DNA of 64,000 nucleotides from CAWARU01 sp963805795. GTDB lineage: Bacteria > Pseudomonadota > Gammaproteobacteria > UBA6186 > Azoamicaceae. Shown here in pieces: positions 47,191-56,909 of this stretch. Numbering within the stretch: the first letter of the stretch is position 1; the number at the start of each line of letters is the position of its first letter. Position numbers and translations under genes: made by a program. The notes under the pieces were generated by a model. It was given only the letters and a program-made list of their open reading frames with translations. It was not told the DNA's origin and made no database searches. The stretch lies in contig CAWDVG010000005.1 in assembly GCA_963805795.1 (NCBI GenBank), forward strand, positions 1-64,000, read 5' to 3'.

Positions 47191-47866
47191 TGTGCCTCCT
47201 TAGCACAGGACGCCCGTTACATCCCTATGATGATATATTCGGGCGCCTTGTTCAAGACTGGACGATTACCCAAACGCTCCATCCCCCGCGTTTCTATAAC
47301 CAATGTAGACAAAAAGAGTAACAACGAGTTGGACTTTTTCATAAAGGGAAAATAAATTTTGATTGTGGTTTTTAAATTAAAAAGTTTTCAATGTTAAGCT
47401 TTAACACCAGTATCTTAGGAGCAATATTAGAATATAACATCGATAAGCACCCAAAATGTTAGATTTGCACATCAAGACCATTTTCAAATGATTGATTTAA
47501 TTAGAGTTATATTTTGGCGTTTTACCAATGTGCAATTCTAATATGGGAATGTTATAATTGCACATTGATAAAAGTAATTTTTTCCGGCATGAAAATTAAA
47601 ATAACTGAAAATATCAGCAAATTTGTGTTTTTTGCGCTGGTGCGTCCGGTGTGCAGGTTATTCTCAATGATTGCTTTAGTATATTTCATGTGGCTTGATT
47701 AACGTCTAGAATACAGGATTACAAGCTAAAAACCAGTAAAAACGGGTGAGCCTTTTGGCGAGGCTATCCTAAGAAAATAAAAAATTTTTATTACGTTTTG
47801 AGATGGATTTTTTAAAAAACCATGTTTATAATAGGGGCAATATTAATCGTTTTTGGAGACACACTC
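47191..47866. other. Long non-coding stretch upstream of the island D integrase
   Basis: No intact gene is seen. About 47730-47800 is a degraded plus-strand copy of the small ORF at 31114-31362 (AAAACGGGTGAGCC followed by TTTTGGCGAGGCTATCC matches the reverse strand there). A 62-residue frame at 47514 has no support. The end carries TTTTGGAGACACACTC, the ribosome binding site of the interrupted gene starting at 47867. Confidence 0.45.
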
Positions 47867-49988
47867 ATGCCGATCATCAGTGCGCCAGTTAAGGTGCATT
47901 TACCTGAGGGTGAAAGTCCCTCGACGGAAGGAGGAACCAGCTCCACCGAGTAGCGAGTCTTGCGCCCTACCTAGTAATAGAATAGGGATGAAGCGTAGAC
48001 AGCGGAACATTCGAGCCGAAGCCGAAAGGCGCGCGGTACGTAAGCCCCGAAAAGGCAAAGTTGATGAGAGTCGATGTGGTTGATAACACAGCAGACAATA
48101 GATATCTGGAGGTTGTTCTGGTTTATACAAAAGGTATCAATCATCCGGGGTAGAAGACGTTGGCGAGTTTGTAGAGGTAAGTGACATCACCTGGGAAAAG
48201 TCCGTATGACCCTTCAAGGAAGAAGTATTGGAAACGCAAGCCCTCGCAAGGTAAGCGATCCGAAATGGGAAGCGGACTGCTTAGTCAGCCATAGTAGCGA
48301 AGAAGCGGTAATAAGAAGACCGGGGAGTGAAGGGCTAGCAGATTGAAAGAGCGTAAGAGTGAAACAATGTCCGTACACAGACAAGACGGAAATACATGGT
48401 TAACGAAAATTGAACGCATAGGTACATTGGCTATTGAGAAACCTGATACTGTATTCAACAACGTTGGACACGTCATTAGTATCAATATGCTAAGGGAGCT
48501 ATATCAGCAGGCGGATGGGAAGAAAGCCGTTGGTATCGATAAGGTGACCAAAGAGAAGTACGGGAAAAGACTAGAGGAAAATCTCGAAGATCTAATCAAA
48601 CGTATTCGCAGAGGCACCTATAAACCGCGACCATCAAGAATCGTGGAGATCCAAAAAGAGGACGGGAGTACGAGGCCACTAGCAATAACTTGTTTTGAAG
48701 ATAAATTAGTACAGACTGCTGTAAACACTATCTTGAGCAAGGTATTTGAGCCAATATTTCTGTCAACCTCATATGGTTTCCGCCCCAATCGTAATTGTCA
48801 TGACGCACTAAAAGCGTTAAAAGCAGCCACCTATCGTTTTTCTAATGGCGCTGTTGTGGAAATTGATCTTCAGAAATATTTTAACACGATCCCTCATAAG
48901 ACACTGTTGGAATGTTTAAGGAAGAAAATTACAGACAGAAGATTCCTGCACTTGGTGCAAGTATTAATTACGGCCCCAATTAGTGTAGGTGATGCTGTTG
49001 AGAAGAATACGATTGGCTGTCAGCAGGGTTCGAGTATATCACCCACTCTAGCTAACATATACCTACATTATGTTGTGGATACTTGGTTTGAAGAAATCAA
49101 AAAGACACACATAAAAGGAAATGCCGAGTTAGTGCGCTACGCTGATGATATGGTATTTACTTTTGAGCGGAAGATGGATGCAGAGCGATTTTATGAAGCG
49201 CTACCGAAAAGGCTCGGGAAATATGGCCTGAAACTGCATGCTGATAAATCACAAGTGATAGCCTCTGGGTGCAATGCAGCACTAAAAGCGGCTAATGAAG
49301 GTGATCGATTGGCTACATATAAATTTCTTGGTTTCACATGTTATTGGGGTATGTCGGAAACGAAAAAGTTCTGGAGGTTAAAATACACTTCGAGAGCGGA
49401 TCGCTTTACGCGTAAACTTAATGGACTACGAGAATTTCTGAGAAAGAATCGAAATGCAGGAACAGGTAAGACTATTAAACGAGTGATTAAGGTAGTGGTT
49501 GGATGGGTAAACTACCATGGTATTTCGGATAACGGAAGACGAGTAAGATCGTTTCTGAATGTTACGAAAAGAATAATATTCTGGTGGATTAACCTTCGTG
49601 GTGGTCGAAAGCGAATGAAGTGGGAATCATATATCAACATGCTAGTTAGATTAAAATTTCCTACGAAATTCAAAATAGTATCAATATTTCCCAATGTACT
49701 GAATAGAACCTAAAGTTCGTCGAGTAGTCGGGAACCGTATGCGGGAATTCTGCACGTACGGGTCTGAGGAGGGGCTGGCAGGAGCGATCTTGCCGGTCTA
49801 CTCACACCCCCATCCAGACCAAAAACCTTGAAAAAATCCGCATCCAAGTACCATCTGTTTTATTGGAAGAAATCAACAGTTATTGCAAGGAGTTTTCTAT
49901 TGCTGAGGTGGAAGATTTTTTCAATGAAGCTGCAAGACATGTGTTAAAAACAGATCGAGACTGGAGAAAAATTATTAAAAAAGATTGA
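47867..49988 (+). CDS. Small island gene interrupted by a sense-oriented group II intron after codon 4
   Basis: Exon 1 is the 13 bases 47867-47879 (M P I I plus one base), preceded by GGAGACACACTC. Exon 2 runs from about 49806 to the stop at 49986-49988 and reads PIQTKNLEKIRIQVPSVLLE ... AEVEDFFNEAARHVLKTDRD. Joined, they give a protein of about 64 residues of the kind found near integrases in proteobacterial islands; I cannot name its function. Correct joining depends on the exact intron end, which is ambiguous by one or two bases in the ACACCCCC junction (a C-run length error is also possible). Splicing would restore expression because intron and gene share the same strand. Confidence 0.6.
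47880..49805 (+). mobile_element. Group II intron, sense insertion
   Basis: The 5' end is GTGCGCC, followed by GAGGGTGAAAGTCCCTC pairing segments. The 3' part has a domain V hairpin (GGAACCGTATGCGGGAATTC then TGCACGTACGGGTC, 49731-49765) and a domain VI stem ending near ..CTACTCAC. It encodes its own maturase. The length is about 1.93 kb. The end is uncertain by about two bases. Confidence 0.85.
48343..49713 (+). CDS. ltrA: Group II intron reverse transcriptase/maturase
   Basis: This 456-residue protein has reverse-transcriptase motifs in order: KKAVGIDKVTKEKYGK, STRPLAITCFEDKLVQTAVN, SYGFRPNRNCHDAL, VVEIDLQKYFNTIPH, GCQQGSSISPTLANIYLH, and the catalytic YADD at residues 266-269. The C-terminal maturase (GIIM) domain is seen as WWINLRGGRKRMKWESYINM. 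An HNH endonuclease domain is absent, as in many bacterial group II introns. ATG 48367 (MSVHRQDG) is an alternative start. It acts with the intron RNA in splicing and retrohoming. Confidence 0.93.
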   Translation: MKERKSETMSVHRQDGNTWLTKIERIGTLAIEKPDTVFNNVGHVISINMLRELYQQADGKKAVGIDKVTKEKYGKRLEENLEDLIKRIRRGTYKPRPSRIVEIQKEDGSTRPLAITCFEDKLVQTAVNTILSKVFEPIFLSTSYGFRPNRNCHDALKALKAATYRFSNGAVVEIDLQKYFNTIPHKTLLECLRKKITDRRFLHLVQVLITAPISVGDAVEKNTIGCQQGSSISPTLANIYLHYVVDTWFEEIKKTHIKGNAELVRYADDMVFTFERKMDAERFYEALPKRLGKYGLKLHADKSQVIASGCNAALKAANEGDRLATYKFLGFTCYWGMSETKKFWRLKYTSRADRFTRKLNGLREFLRKNRNAGTGKTIKRVIKVVVGWVNYHGISDNGRRVRSFLNVTKRIIFWWINLRGGRKRMKWESYINMLVRLKFPTKFKIVSIFPNVLNRT

Positions 49989-50123
49989 AAAACTATTTAC
50001 TGAAAACGTACTTTAGTCTATTATTAATAGTGAGTTTTATGTAGTAAGAAACAGAGCGGAATGCAACAGTGTTTCAGCACCGTCACATTCCTAAACACAG
50101 TTAGACTTACAAGGAGTCCGACC

Positions 50124-50687
50124 ATGTCTGATGACAGAATAAATGATCTCGTCCATCCAAACAACCCCCCACTAATTGATAAATTAACCCCCCAAATTTA
50201 TGTCGCTTGTTTAGCGACTCATAATGCAGGTAGGCATTACGGGGCCTGGATTAATGCTACACAAAAAGTTGAACAAATCCACCAAGATATCCAAAAAATG
50301 TTATCGAGTAGTCCAATCCCAAATGCTGAAGAATGGGCTATACACTCTCACAACTTTGGTACCATAACTTTAAGCGAAAATGAAGATCTTGAAGTAGTCC
50401 AAAGCATAGCAGTCTTTTTAGTAGAACATGGTTCGCTCGGTGCGGGGATCTTGGCTTATTATGGTGACATCGATTCAGCAAAAGATGCTATGGAAAACCA
50501 TTATGAAGGGTTATATGAAAACCACTTGGAGTTTGCAATAAATCTCTTTGATGATTGCTATATGAGTGCCATTCCTGAAGCAATTCAAGCTTACATCGAC
50601 TATGCCTCTTTTAAACGAGACATATTCCTTGATGAATTTTTCTCTTTAGACATAGAGGGAAAGAGGCATGTATTTTCGCGCAATTAA
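50124..50687 (+). CDS. ardA: Antirestriction protein ArdA
   Basis: This protein of about 187 residues matches ArdA, a DNA-mimic inhibitor of type I restriction enzymes. PQIYVACLATHNAGRHYGAW at the N-terminus, the acidic middle (NAEEWAIHSHNFG, ENEDLEVVQSIAVFL) and YEGLYENHLEFAINLFDDCY are typical. The ATG at 50124 is chosen because AAGGAGTCCGACC precedes it; the frame opens earlier at 50061 without support. ArdA is usual cargo of conjugative elements, protecting incoming DNA. This supports island D as a transferable element. Confidence 0.93.
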   Translation: MSDDRINDLVHPNNPPLIDKLTPQIYVACLATHNAGRHYGAWINATQKVEQIHQDIQKMLSSSPIPNAEEWAIHSHNFGTITLSENEDLEVVQSIAVFLVEHGSLGAGILAYYGDIDSAKDAMENHYEGLYENHLEFAINLFDDCYMSAIPEAIQAYIDYASFKRDIFLDEFFSLDIEGKRHVFSRN

Positions 50688-50819
50688 GGAGCGTAGAACC
50701 AAGAAAGAAAGTAGCGGCATATCAGCATAAAGCTAACGTGCCGCAACCCATAAGGTATCAGTGCTACCAACACTAATGCCCTATTAACCAAACCCAACTA
50801 TATAGGAGTTAGAGTTATG

Positions 50820-52744
50820 ATCGAGTAGAACTATCCCCCACTGTGAGTGAAGGATAGTCCCCTCGCAGATCCCCGCATGCAGTTTTCCCGCACGGGGCTC
50901 TTCAAGAACTGTTTCAGTGTATTAGCGTTTCGCATATGGGTTCCACCCCAATGGTTTTAGTTTCAGCATTTTCAGAGGCAACATCAGTGGGTGATTCCTT
51001 AATCTTTCATAGAATCCATCCCACGTGTATGAATACTTTTGGCTTCGTCGATTCAACCACTTGAACAGAGATTTGACTGCCTCATTGTAGAAATGATTCA
51101 GCTTTAAGCGATTCATCCAATAACCATAGTAGTTATTATGTCCTCTTATCTTCTGCCTGGCTAACTCCCAAATTTCTTTCAATTGCAGTCGATTTCTAAC
51201 CTTCTTTATCCATTGATCAAATTCCTGAAAGGCTTTAATCAGTTTCTCCTTTTGGGTCTTCAGTTTAAGGATAATCCTCGAACCTTGTTTACCCCAATAA
51301 AAAGTGAAGCCTAGAAAACTAAATTGTTGATGTCCTTTCTTTGGCAGAGCAAAAATTCTTGTTTTCTCTTGATTGAGAGATAAACCATACTCTTTCACTC
51401 TGCTTTCCAGGTCACTCAAAAACTTCTTTGCAGTATTTTCTTCCGTGAAGAAGAAAACTGCATCATCTGCATATCTTACGATTACGTTGCTATATGATCC
51501 ATAGTTTTTCATGAACCATTGATCAATAACTTCGTTAAGATAGATATTCGCTAGGACTGGACTCATGCATGATCCTTGCTGTGTTCCTAATTCACTTGGA
51601 AGTCTTTCACCTTCATGGTTAATTAGTTCACCTTTCATGAACCTTCCAATAAGTCCCTTGAACCTATTATCTGAGATTCTTGTTCCAATTATGTGCATTA
51701 ACTTCTTATGCGGAATTGTATTAAAGAATTTCGAAAAGTCTATTTCTACTACATGCTGTCTCCGATTTTTGCAGAGAGAGTTGTAGCTTGCTTCAATAGC
51801 ATTATCTGTTGACTTGTTTGGTCGATAACCAAACGAGTTTCTTATAAACAGTGGTTCGTATACTTGGGTTAAAATTTTCCCAACCACCCAATCCACAAGT
51901 TTATCTTCAAAACAAGCTATAGCAATTGGCCTGGTTTTACCGTTAGCTTTTGGAATTAGAACTTCCCGTTTTGGCTGAGGCCTATAGGTACCTTTGTGGA
52001 TTCTGTTTTCCAGATCTTTCAGGTTTTCCTTTAGGCTTTTACCATACTCAGACTTGCTTACGCTGTCTACACCCAATGCTTTCGTTCCATCGATCGCCCT
52101 GAATGCCTCCTGAAGGGAGTCCACATTGATATGTGTTAAGAGATTTGAGAACACACAATTTTTATCATGTGCCTTCACACCTATTCTTACCCATCGATTT
52201 AGAATGGTACCTGCTAGCAGGCCATCCGTCATTCGCCCTTTTACTCCGCTGCTGTGTGCAGAAAGGGTATCTGTAGTAAGATTCAGTTCCTGTCGATCCC
52301 TTTGCTCCATCGACATTACTCGACTTCCTGGCTAGTATGGATCGATCTGACTTCCTTATAGAGTATGATACTCATCTTGAAATTATCTTTCTTGATTTCG
52401 TACTTTAACATCCTGTTTAAACTCCATGAGGCTCTCCCACGTTCCGCGCGTTTACTATGTCTGCATGCAATGCTCTTCGACTCCGGAAGGCCAGTTTTAC
52501 CTGGTATTGCCTTCACTTCATTAGCACGAGCTCGGCCCTTCACATCCGTTTATCTCTCGAAGCTCTATCGCTTAAAGGGGATATTTCCCCTAACAGCCTG
52601 CAGACTCTCTGTCTACGCTTCACATATTTCGTTGCCTATTATGTGCAAGACTCGATACTTGGCTCTTATAAAGATTACCTAGACAGGACTAAATATCTTG
52701 CGAAAATATCGCACCTGTGAGTAAACGCCAGCTTCGTGGCGCAC
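50820..52744 (-). mobile_element. Group II intron, antisense insertion
   Basis: Read on the minus strand, it begins GTGCGCCACGAAGCTGG at 52744. It carries a domain V hairpin (GAGCCCCGTGCGGGAAAACT then GCATGCGGGGATCT, about 50850-50895) and a domain VI stem, and ends ..CTACTCGAT at 50820, obeying the AY 3' rule. The length is 1925 bases, with its own maturase. Its sequence differs clearly from the intron at 47880, so the two arrived separately. Confidence 0.88.
50922..52316 (-). CDS. ltrA: Group II intron reverse transcriptase/maturase (second type)
   Basis: This 464-residue protein shows GTKALGVDSVSKSEYGKSLK, GKTRPIAIACFEDKLVDWVV, SFGYRPNKSTDNAIEAS, VVEIDFSKFFNTIPHKKL, GTQQGSCMSPVLANIYLNEV and the catalytic VRYADDAVFFF. 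The maturase domain ends with LFKWLNRRSQKYSYTWDGFY and LKPLGWNPYAKR. No HNH domain is present. It shares only the general plan with the maturase at 48343. The ATG at 52310 is an equally good start. Confidence 0.93.
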   Translation of the reverse strand: MSMEQRDRQELNLTTDTLSAHSSGVKGRMTDGLLAGTILNRWVRIGVKAHDKNCVFSNLLTHINVDSLQEAFRAIDGTKALGVDSVSKSEYGKSLKENLKDLENRIHKGTYRPQPKREVLIPKANGKTRPIAIACFEDKLVDWVVGKILTQVYEPLFIRNSFGYRPNKSTDNAIEASYNSLCKNRRQHVVEIDFSKFFNTIPHKKLMHIIGTRISDNRFKGLIGRFMKGELINHEGERLPSELGTQQGSCMSPVLANIYLNEVIDQWFMKNYGSYSNVIVRYADDAVFFFTEENTAKKFLSDLESRVKEYGLSLNQEKTRIFALPKKGHQQFSFLGFTFYWGKQGSRIILKLKTQKEKLIKAFQEFDQWIKKVRNRLQLKEIWELARQKIRGHNNYYGYWMNRLKLNHFYNEAVKSLFKWLNRRSQKYSYTWDGFYERLRNHPLMLPLKMLKLKPLGWNPYAKR

Positions 52745-53272
52745 GCTGAAAATAGAATATCAGATTATTTGTTAATGATAAAGCAGCAAATGGATTCGCA
52801 AGAAACACTGTTTGAATATCTTGTTAAAGTCGAAGCCATGATTGAAATAGTCTTGGCAAAAGACTTAGGCGATTTTTCAAAAGAAAAAATGCACAATTAC
52901 CTTTGGGCGGTAAGTGACCTAGTAGGTAAAGCTCGGGAACTTAACGATGATTTATTGGATAGGCTAATAAGGTTAACGCCGTTATTGCTTAAGTTCGATG
53001 TACCCATGCTCTACAGAGAGTAGAGAGCGATATATACTTCATTCCGCTTAACTCCCTGTCTTGGTATCATAACCTTGTGATAGGGGAGTTTGTGGAGATT
53101 GGGGGTTATATCAGATTTTTGATACGATTCGTAGCTAAGGCCAAGGTGAAGATTTCGAGCTTGCAGAAGAATTTAAGTTGTTTGACTTTAGATAGAGGTT
53201 ATCAACAAAGCGGTAGATCTGCTAAGCAACGACCAGGCCTTGAAGTAGTACTGCATGATTAAGGGGCAGGAT

Positions 53273-54703
53273 ATGACGTTAGATGAAGTTAATGATTTAG
53301 TGGCAAGGGTAAAAAAAGAAAATCGCGAAGTAGAGTTTAAATCTACAACGGCTGAAATACATAAAGCATGTAGGACTCTCTGCGCTTTTTTAAATGGGCG
53401 TGGTGGCGTTGTGCTGATTGGCGTAAAAAATAATGGTCATCCAGTAGGACAAATGGTAACAGATCCCACGTGTCAAGAGATAGCCAATGACATAAGAAAA
53501 ATTGAACCACCCGTAGCGGTAGAAGTAAATTATATACCCTTGGGAGATAAGTTTGTCATATCAATGGAGGTTCCTGCGGGCGATCACATGCCTTATGTCT
53601 TTGATGGTCGCCCTTATCATCGAGTCGAAAACGAAACCCTAGTCATGCCACAGCATTTATATGAACAATTGATCGTTAGAAGGGGACAACTTAATCATGC
53701 ATGGGATGAATATATAAATAACGAATATACAGTTGCCGATTTAGATCATGATGAAATTCGAAGAGCAATGAAAAAGGGCGTTGTAGCCAAACGAATACCT
53801 GAATCTGCTTTGGAAGATGACATCATAACCAATCTTGAAAGACTGAAACTCTTAAAAAATGGTAAGCCGAAAAATGCAGCGATTGTGCTGTTTGGTAAGG
53901 ATATGGATTCAGATTTTTCACAATGTATGATTAAAATGGCCAGATTTAAAGGGGATGATAAATCAAACAATTTTATTGATAACCAACAAGTTTATGGGAA
54001 TGCCTTTAAAATCTTTTCTGAAGCCAGTAATTTTATGGAAAAACATTTAAATATTGCAAGTTTTATGCAGGAAGGAAGTTTTGCTCGAGTTGATAAATTT
54101 ACTGTTCCTGTGCTCGCCGCTCGCGAGGCAATGATCAATGCAGTAAGTCACAGATTATATCAGAATAATTCTGCCATTTCATTGGCTATATATGATAGCA
54201 AGATGGAGATTTGGAACAGCGGTGTTTTGCCTAGAGAGCTTAGCCTAGAAGATTTAAAAGAAAAACATGAATCACTTCCTAGAAACAAACTAATTGCAAG
54301 AACATTGTACAAACTAGGTTTTATAGAAAGATGGGGCAATGGTACCATTTCCATGTTTGAAGAATGCAGAAAACATGGGCTTCCTGATCCTATATTTGAA
54401 GAATACTCCAGTGGCTTATCCGTGCAATTTATTTTTGAACAACCGATTGGTCCTCAAACGAAAGTCTCGAATAAATATGAGCTGAAGATCTTGGCTTTAA
54501 ATAGGAATTTATCAAAGAGACAACATAATATTGTTCAAATTCTTAATACATTTGGTGAACTTAAAGCAAATGAAATTATGACAAAATTAAATGAATCAGT
54601 GACTGAAAGAACGTTAAGAAACGACTTGGCTGCGCTCAAGGAATTAGATTTAATAGATTTTCGTGGACGTGCACGCTCATCAATCTGGTTTTTAAAACAG
54701 TGA
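53273..54703 (+). CDS. AlbA_2/Schlafen-type ATP-binding transcriptional regulator (RecG-like)
   Basis: This protein of about 476 residues has an N-terminal AlbA_2 domain (ENREVEFKSTTAEIHKACRT, GVVLIGVKNNGHPVGQ, YHRVENETLVMP). A central GHKL/HATPase_c_4-like part follows (VLAAREAMINAVSHRLYQNN, FIERWGNGTISMFEECRKHG). A C-terminal winged helix closes the protein (LSKRQHNIVQILNTFGEL, ERTLRNDLAALKELDLI). Such proteins are annotated as putative transcriptional regulators or helicase-related and often sit in mobile or defence islands. ATG 53273 has AAGGGGCAGGAT just before it and is preferred to ATG 53255. The 250 bases upstream hold no gene I trust. Confidence 0.85.
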   Translation: MTLDEVNDLVARVKKENREVEFKSTTAEIHKACRTLCAFLNGRGGVVLIGVKNNGHPVGQMVTDPTCQEIANDIRKIEPPVAVEVNYIPLGDKFVISMEVPAGDHMPYVFDGRPYHRVENETLVMPQHLYEQLIVRRGQLNHAWDEYINNEYTVADLDHDEIRRAMKKGVVAKRIPESALEDDIITNLERLKLLKNGKPKNAAIVLFGKDMDSDFSQCMIKMARFKGDDKSNNFIDNQQVYGNAFKIFSEASNFMEKHLNIASFMQEGSFARVDKFTVPVLAAREAMINAVSHRLYQNNSAISLAIYDSKMEIWNSGVLPRELSLEDLKEKHESLPRNKLIARTLYKLGFIERWGNGTISMFEECRKHGLPDPIFEEYSSGLSVQFIFEQPIGPQTKVSNKYELKILALNRNLSKRQHNIVQILNTFGELKANEIMTKLNESVTERTLRNDLAALKELDLIDFRGRARSSIWFLKQ

Positions 54704-54907
54704 TATTAAAGCTATTATCAGAGTAATTGGGAAGTATTGGGCAAAATCAGGAAGTATTAGGAAGAATCAGGAAGTATCTGGAAAAGTCTTTGGGAGATTA
54801 ATGAGGGTAAAGTCAGGAGTAAAAAATTATGGTTAATGATAAGAGATTAGAGGGTATTTTACCTTCCAAAATTCTTCAAGTCCATCCAGATGGGTACGAA
54901 TGGTTGA

Positions 54908-56874
54908 GTGCATAAAAGGATGAAAAAAGAAAAAGAAATATTTGATGAACTCGTCGAATTATGTGTTTCTCCAGGATATATACATGCGATTGCATTTTTA
55001 TGTTTTGAAAATAGTGGGGTTACTATTGAGAAAGAGTTTAATGCGCAGGCTATTAGAGAATCTTTTGAAAGAAACAGGAGTAAGTTGGTTCGCAACGAGA
55101 TTGTAACTTTAATAGGCTTGTTAATTAGGCATCAAATAGATTATCAATTGCCGTCTCAAAAAATAATTGAAAGATACTTAAATAGAACTATTTTTCTGTT
55201 ACGAGAGTTGCAAAAAACCTTTTCGATTTCAAACATTCATGGCTTTAATGAGACTGAAAATCCATTTACTCAAGGAACTTATTTAAGAGAACCAATTTTT
55301 TATGGGGGTGAATCCGCATACACCTTTCAATATCTGGATTTTTCTGTTAATAAATATGTAAATGATAATCATTGGTTGGAAGCCAAAAAAGGTTTTACAA
55401 TTGAAGCTGCAAGAGATGTAGTAAATGCAATAATCAGTTTTCAAAACAAAAAAATCTTCTCTACATTAAAAAGTTTTCAATACATTAATCCTGAAAAATG
55501 GACTCTTCTTCCAGGATATATGTTTAGCAAAGATGATATTGTAGCTGAATCAGGGATCGATGTTTCTACAGTAGAAAAGGTTTTGATAGCATTCTCAGTT
55601 AATAAAAATGAATTGAACGATAAATTTAATTCAGTCAGCGATTTAACGAAATTAATCCATCTCCATTAATTAATATTGATGGTAATACATTCATTTTATT
55701 TCAAGCTTACAGCATTGTTGAATCATTATACGAGTCGCCATTTTTCTGGATGAATTCTGACAAAAACTATTCTGCAAAAGCTTTAAATAACAGAGGAAAG
55801 TATACCGAAACTTTTGCATACGACAAACTCGTACGTGTCTTTGGTAAGGAAAGAGTATTTTTAAATGTTAAAATTAATGAACTTAAAGGAAAAGAGCCTG
55901 GAGAAATTGATGTTTTAGTGATTTTTGGTGACAGAATTATTGTTCTTCAAGCGAAATCAAAAAGATTAACTATTGAATCTCGAAAGGGTAATGATCAGGC
56001 GATTAAACAGGATTTTGAGAAAAGCATCCAGAACTCCTATTCACAAGCCTATCAATGTTCCCAGTCTTTGCTCAATAATAACTGTAAATTTAATGTTGAT
56101 TCAAAAGAAATCATAATCCCTAAAGATATTCGAGAAATATATATTTTTTGTATTGTGGCAGATCACTATCCATCTCTGACTTTCCAGGCAAGACAATTTC
56201 TTCAGTATAAGCAAACGGATATAATCTTTCCGCCTTTTGTTATGGATGTTTTTTTGTTAGATGTGATGACGGAAATGTTATGCTCTCCTTTATATTTTTT
56301 CAGTTATGTTAATCGTCGAGTTTGCTATTTTGAACGATTAATAGTACCAAATGAGCTTGTAGTCCTTTCGTATCATCTTCAGAATAACCTTTGGCTTGAT
56401 GAAGAAGTTAGCATGATGGGTTTTGATTATGAGCTTATACATGAATTAGATGCAGCAATGGCTGTGCGTAGGTTGGGTGTTCCGGGAAATGAAAATGTGG
56501 ATGGAATATTAACACGATTTTCAGATACATTTTTTCAAAAAATTATCCAGAGGATAGAGAGTATTGAAGAAGGATTGGATCTGGGATTTATACTTTTAAC
56601 TCTTAATGAGGAAACAATTAAAATGATAAATAATAGTATTGAGCAAACTATAAATAAAGCAGTGACTGATTATATAAATCATGATTTATCCATTGGGTTT
56701 AAAAAATCCGGTCTCACAATACATTGCAATGGGTTTTCTGATGCCGTTGCTTGGACAAAATTAGAGGAACATTGTAAGAGAAAAAAATATATGTCGAAAG
56801 TTGATCAATGGTTTGGTGTTTGTATTTTTCCTGAAAAAAGTCAGTTAAAATTAAGATTCATAATATGCTTGTAA
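54908..56874 (+). pseudogene. Large NERD/restriction-like nuclease protein broken by a frameshift
   Basis: The first frame (54908-55669) encodes an N-terminal domain (FDELVELCVSPGYIHAIAFL, NEIVTLIGLLIRHQIDYQLP) and ends at KLIHLH. The second frame, read from about 55651, gives NPSPLINIDGNTFILFQAYS then IVESLYESPFFWM and continues without break into the product starting at 55750. That part has a nuclease-like core: NNRGKYTETFAYDKLVRVFG, GEIDVLVIFGDRIIVLQAKS (D...QxK, as in NERD and type-II-like folds). One protein of about 655 residues is restored by a one-base change near 55650. Another short frame just upstream (54829-54916, MVNDKRLEGILPSKILQ) may be its true start. A defence or DNA-processing role is plausible but unproven. 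Confidence 0.7.
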
Positions 56875-56909
56875 TATAGATGAAAAATAAGGTTGATTTA
56901 GAACGGAAA

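Larger units (their letters stand above)
50817..53023 (+). pseudogene. Small gene split just after its ATG by an antisense group II intron
   Basis: ATAGGAGTTAGAGTTATG at 50802-50819 is a ribosome binding site and start codon. The coding sequence resumes at 52745 with GCTGAAAATAGA, so joining gives M-AENRISDYLLMIKQQMDSQE ... LIRLTPLLLKFDVPMLYRE, 93 residues, in perfect frame. The protein is helical and I do not recognise it. The intron lies on the opposite strand, so it cannot splice from this mRNA and the gene should be inactivated. A GTG at 52736 inside the intron end could start the remainder but has no ribosome binding site. Confidence 0.7.

Noticed and set aside
47514..47702. 62-residue ORF in the gap upstream of the group II intron
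   Set aside because: No support beyond the open frame, and its region is AT-rich and decayed.
47853..48083. 76-residue ORF overlapping the start of the sense intron
   Set aside because: It is the intron's 5' ribozyme domain read as protein.
52365..52720. Overlapping plus-strand ORFs near 52.5 kb
   Set aside because: They lie in the structured 5' RNA of the antisense group II intron.
53077..53262. 61-residue ORF before the AlbA_2 gene
   Set aside because: No recognisable domain and no ribosome binding site.
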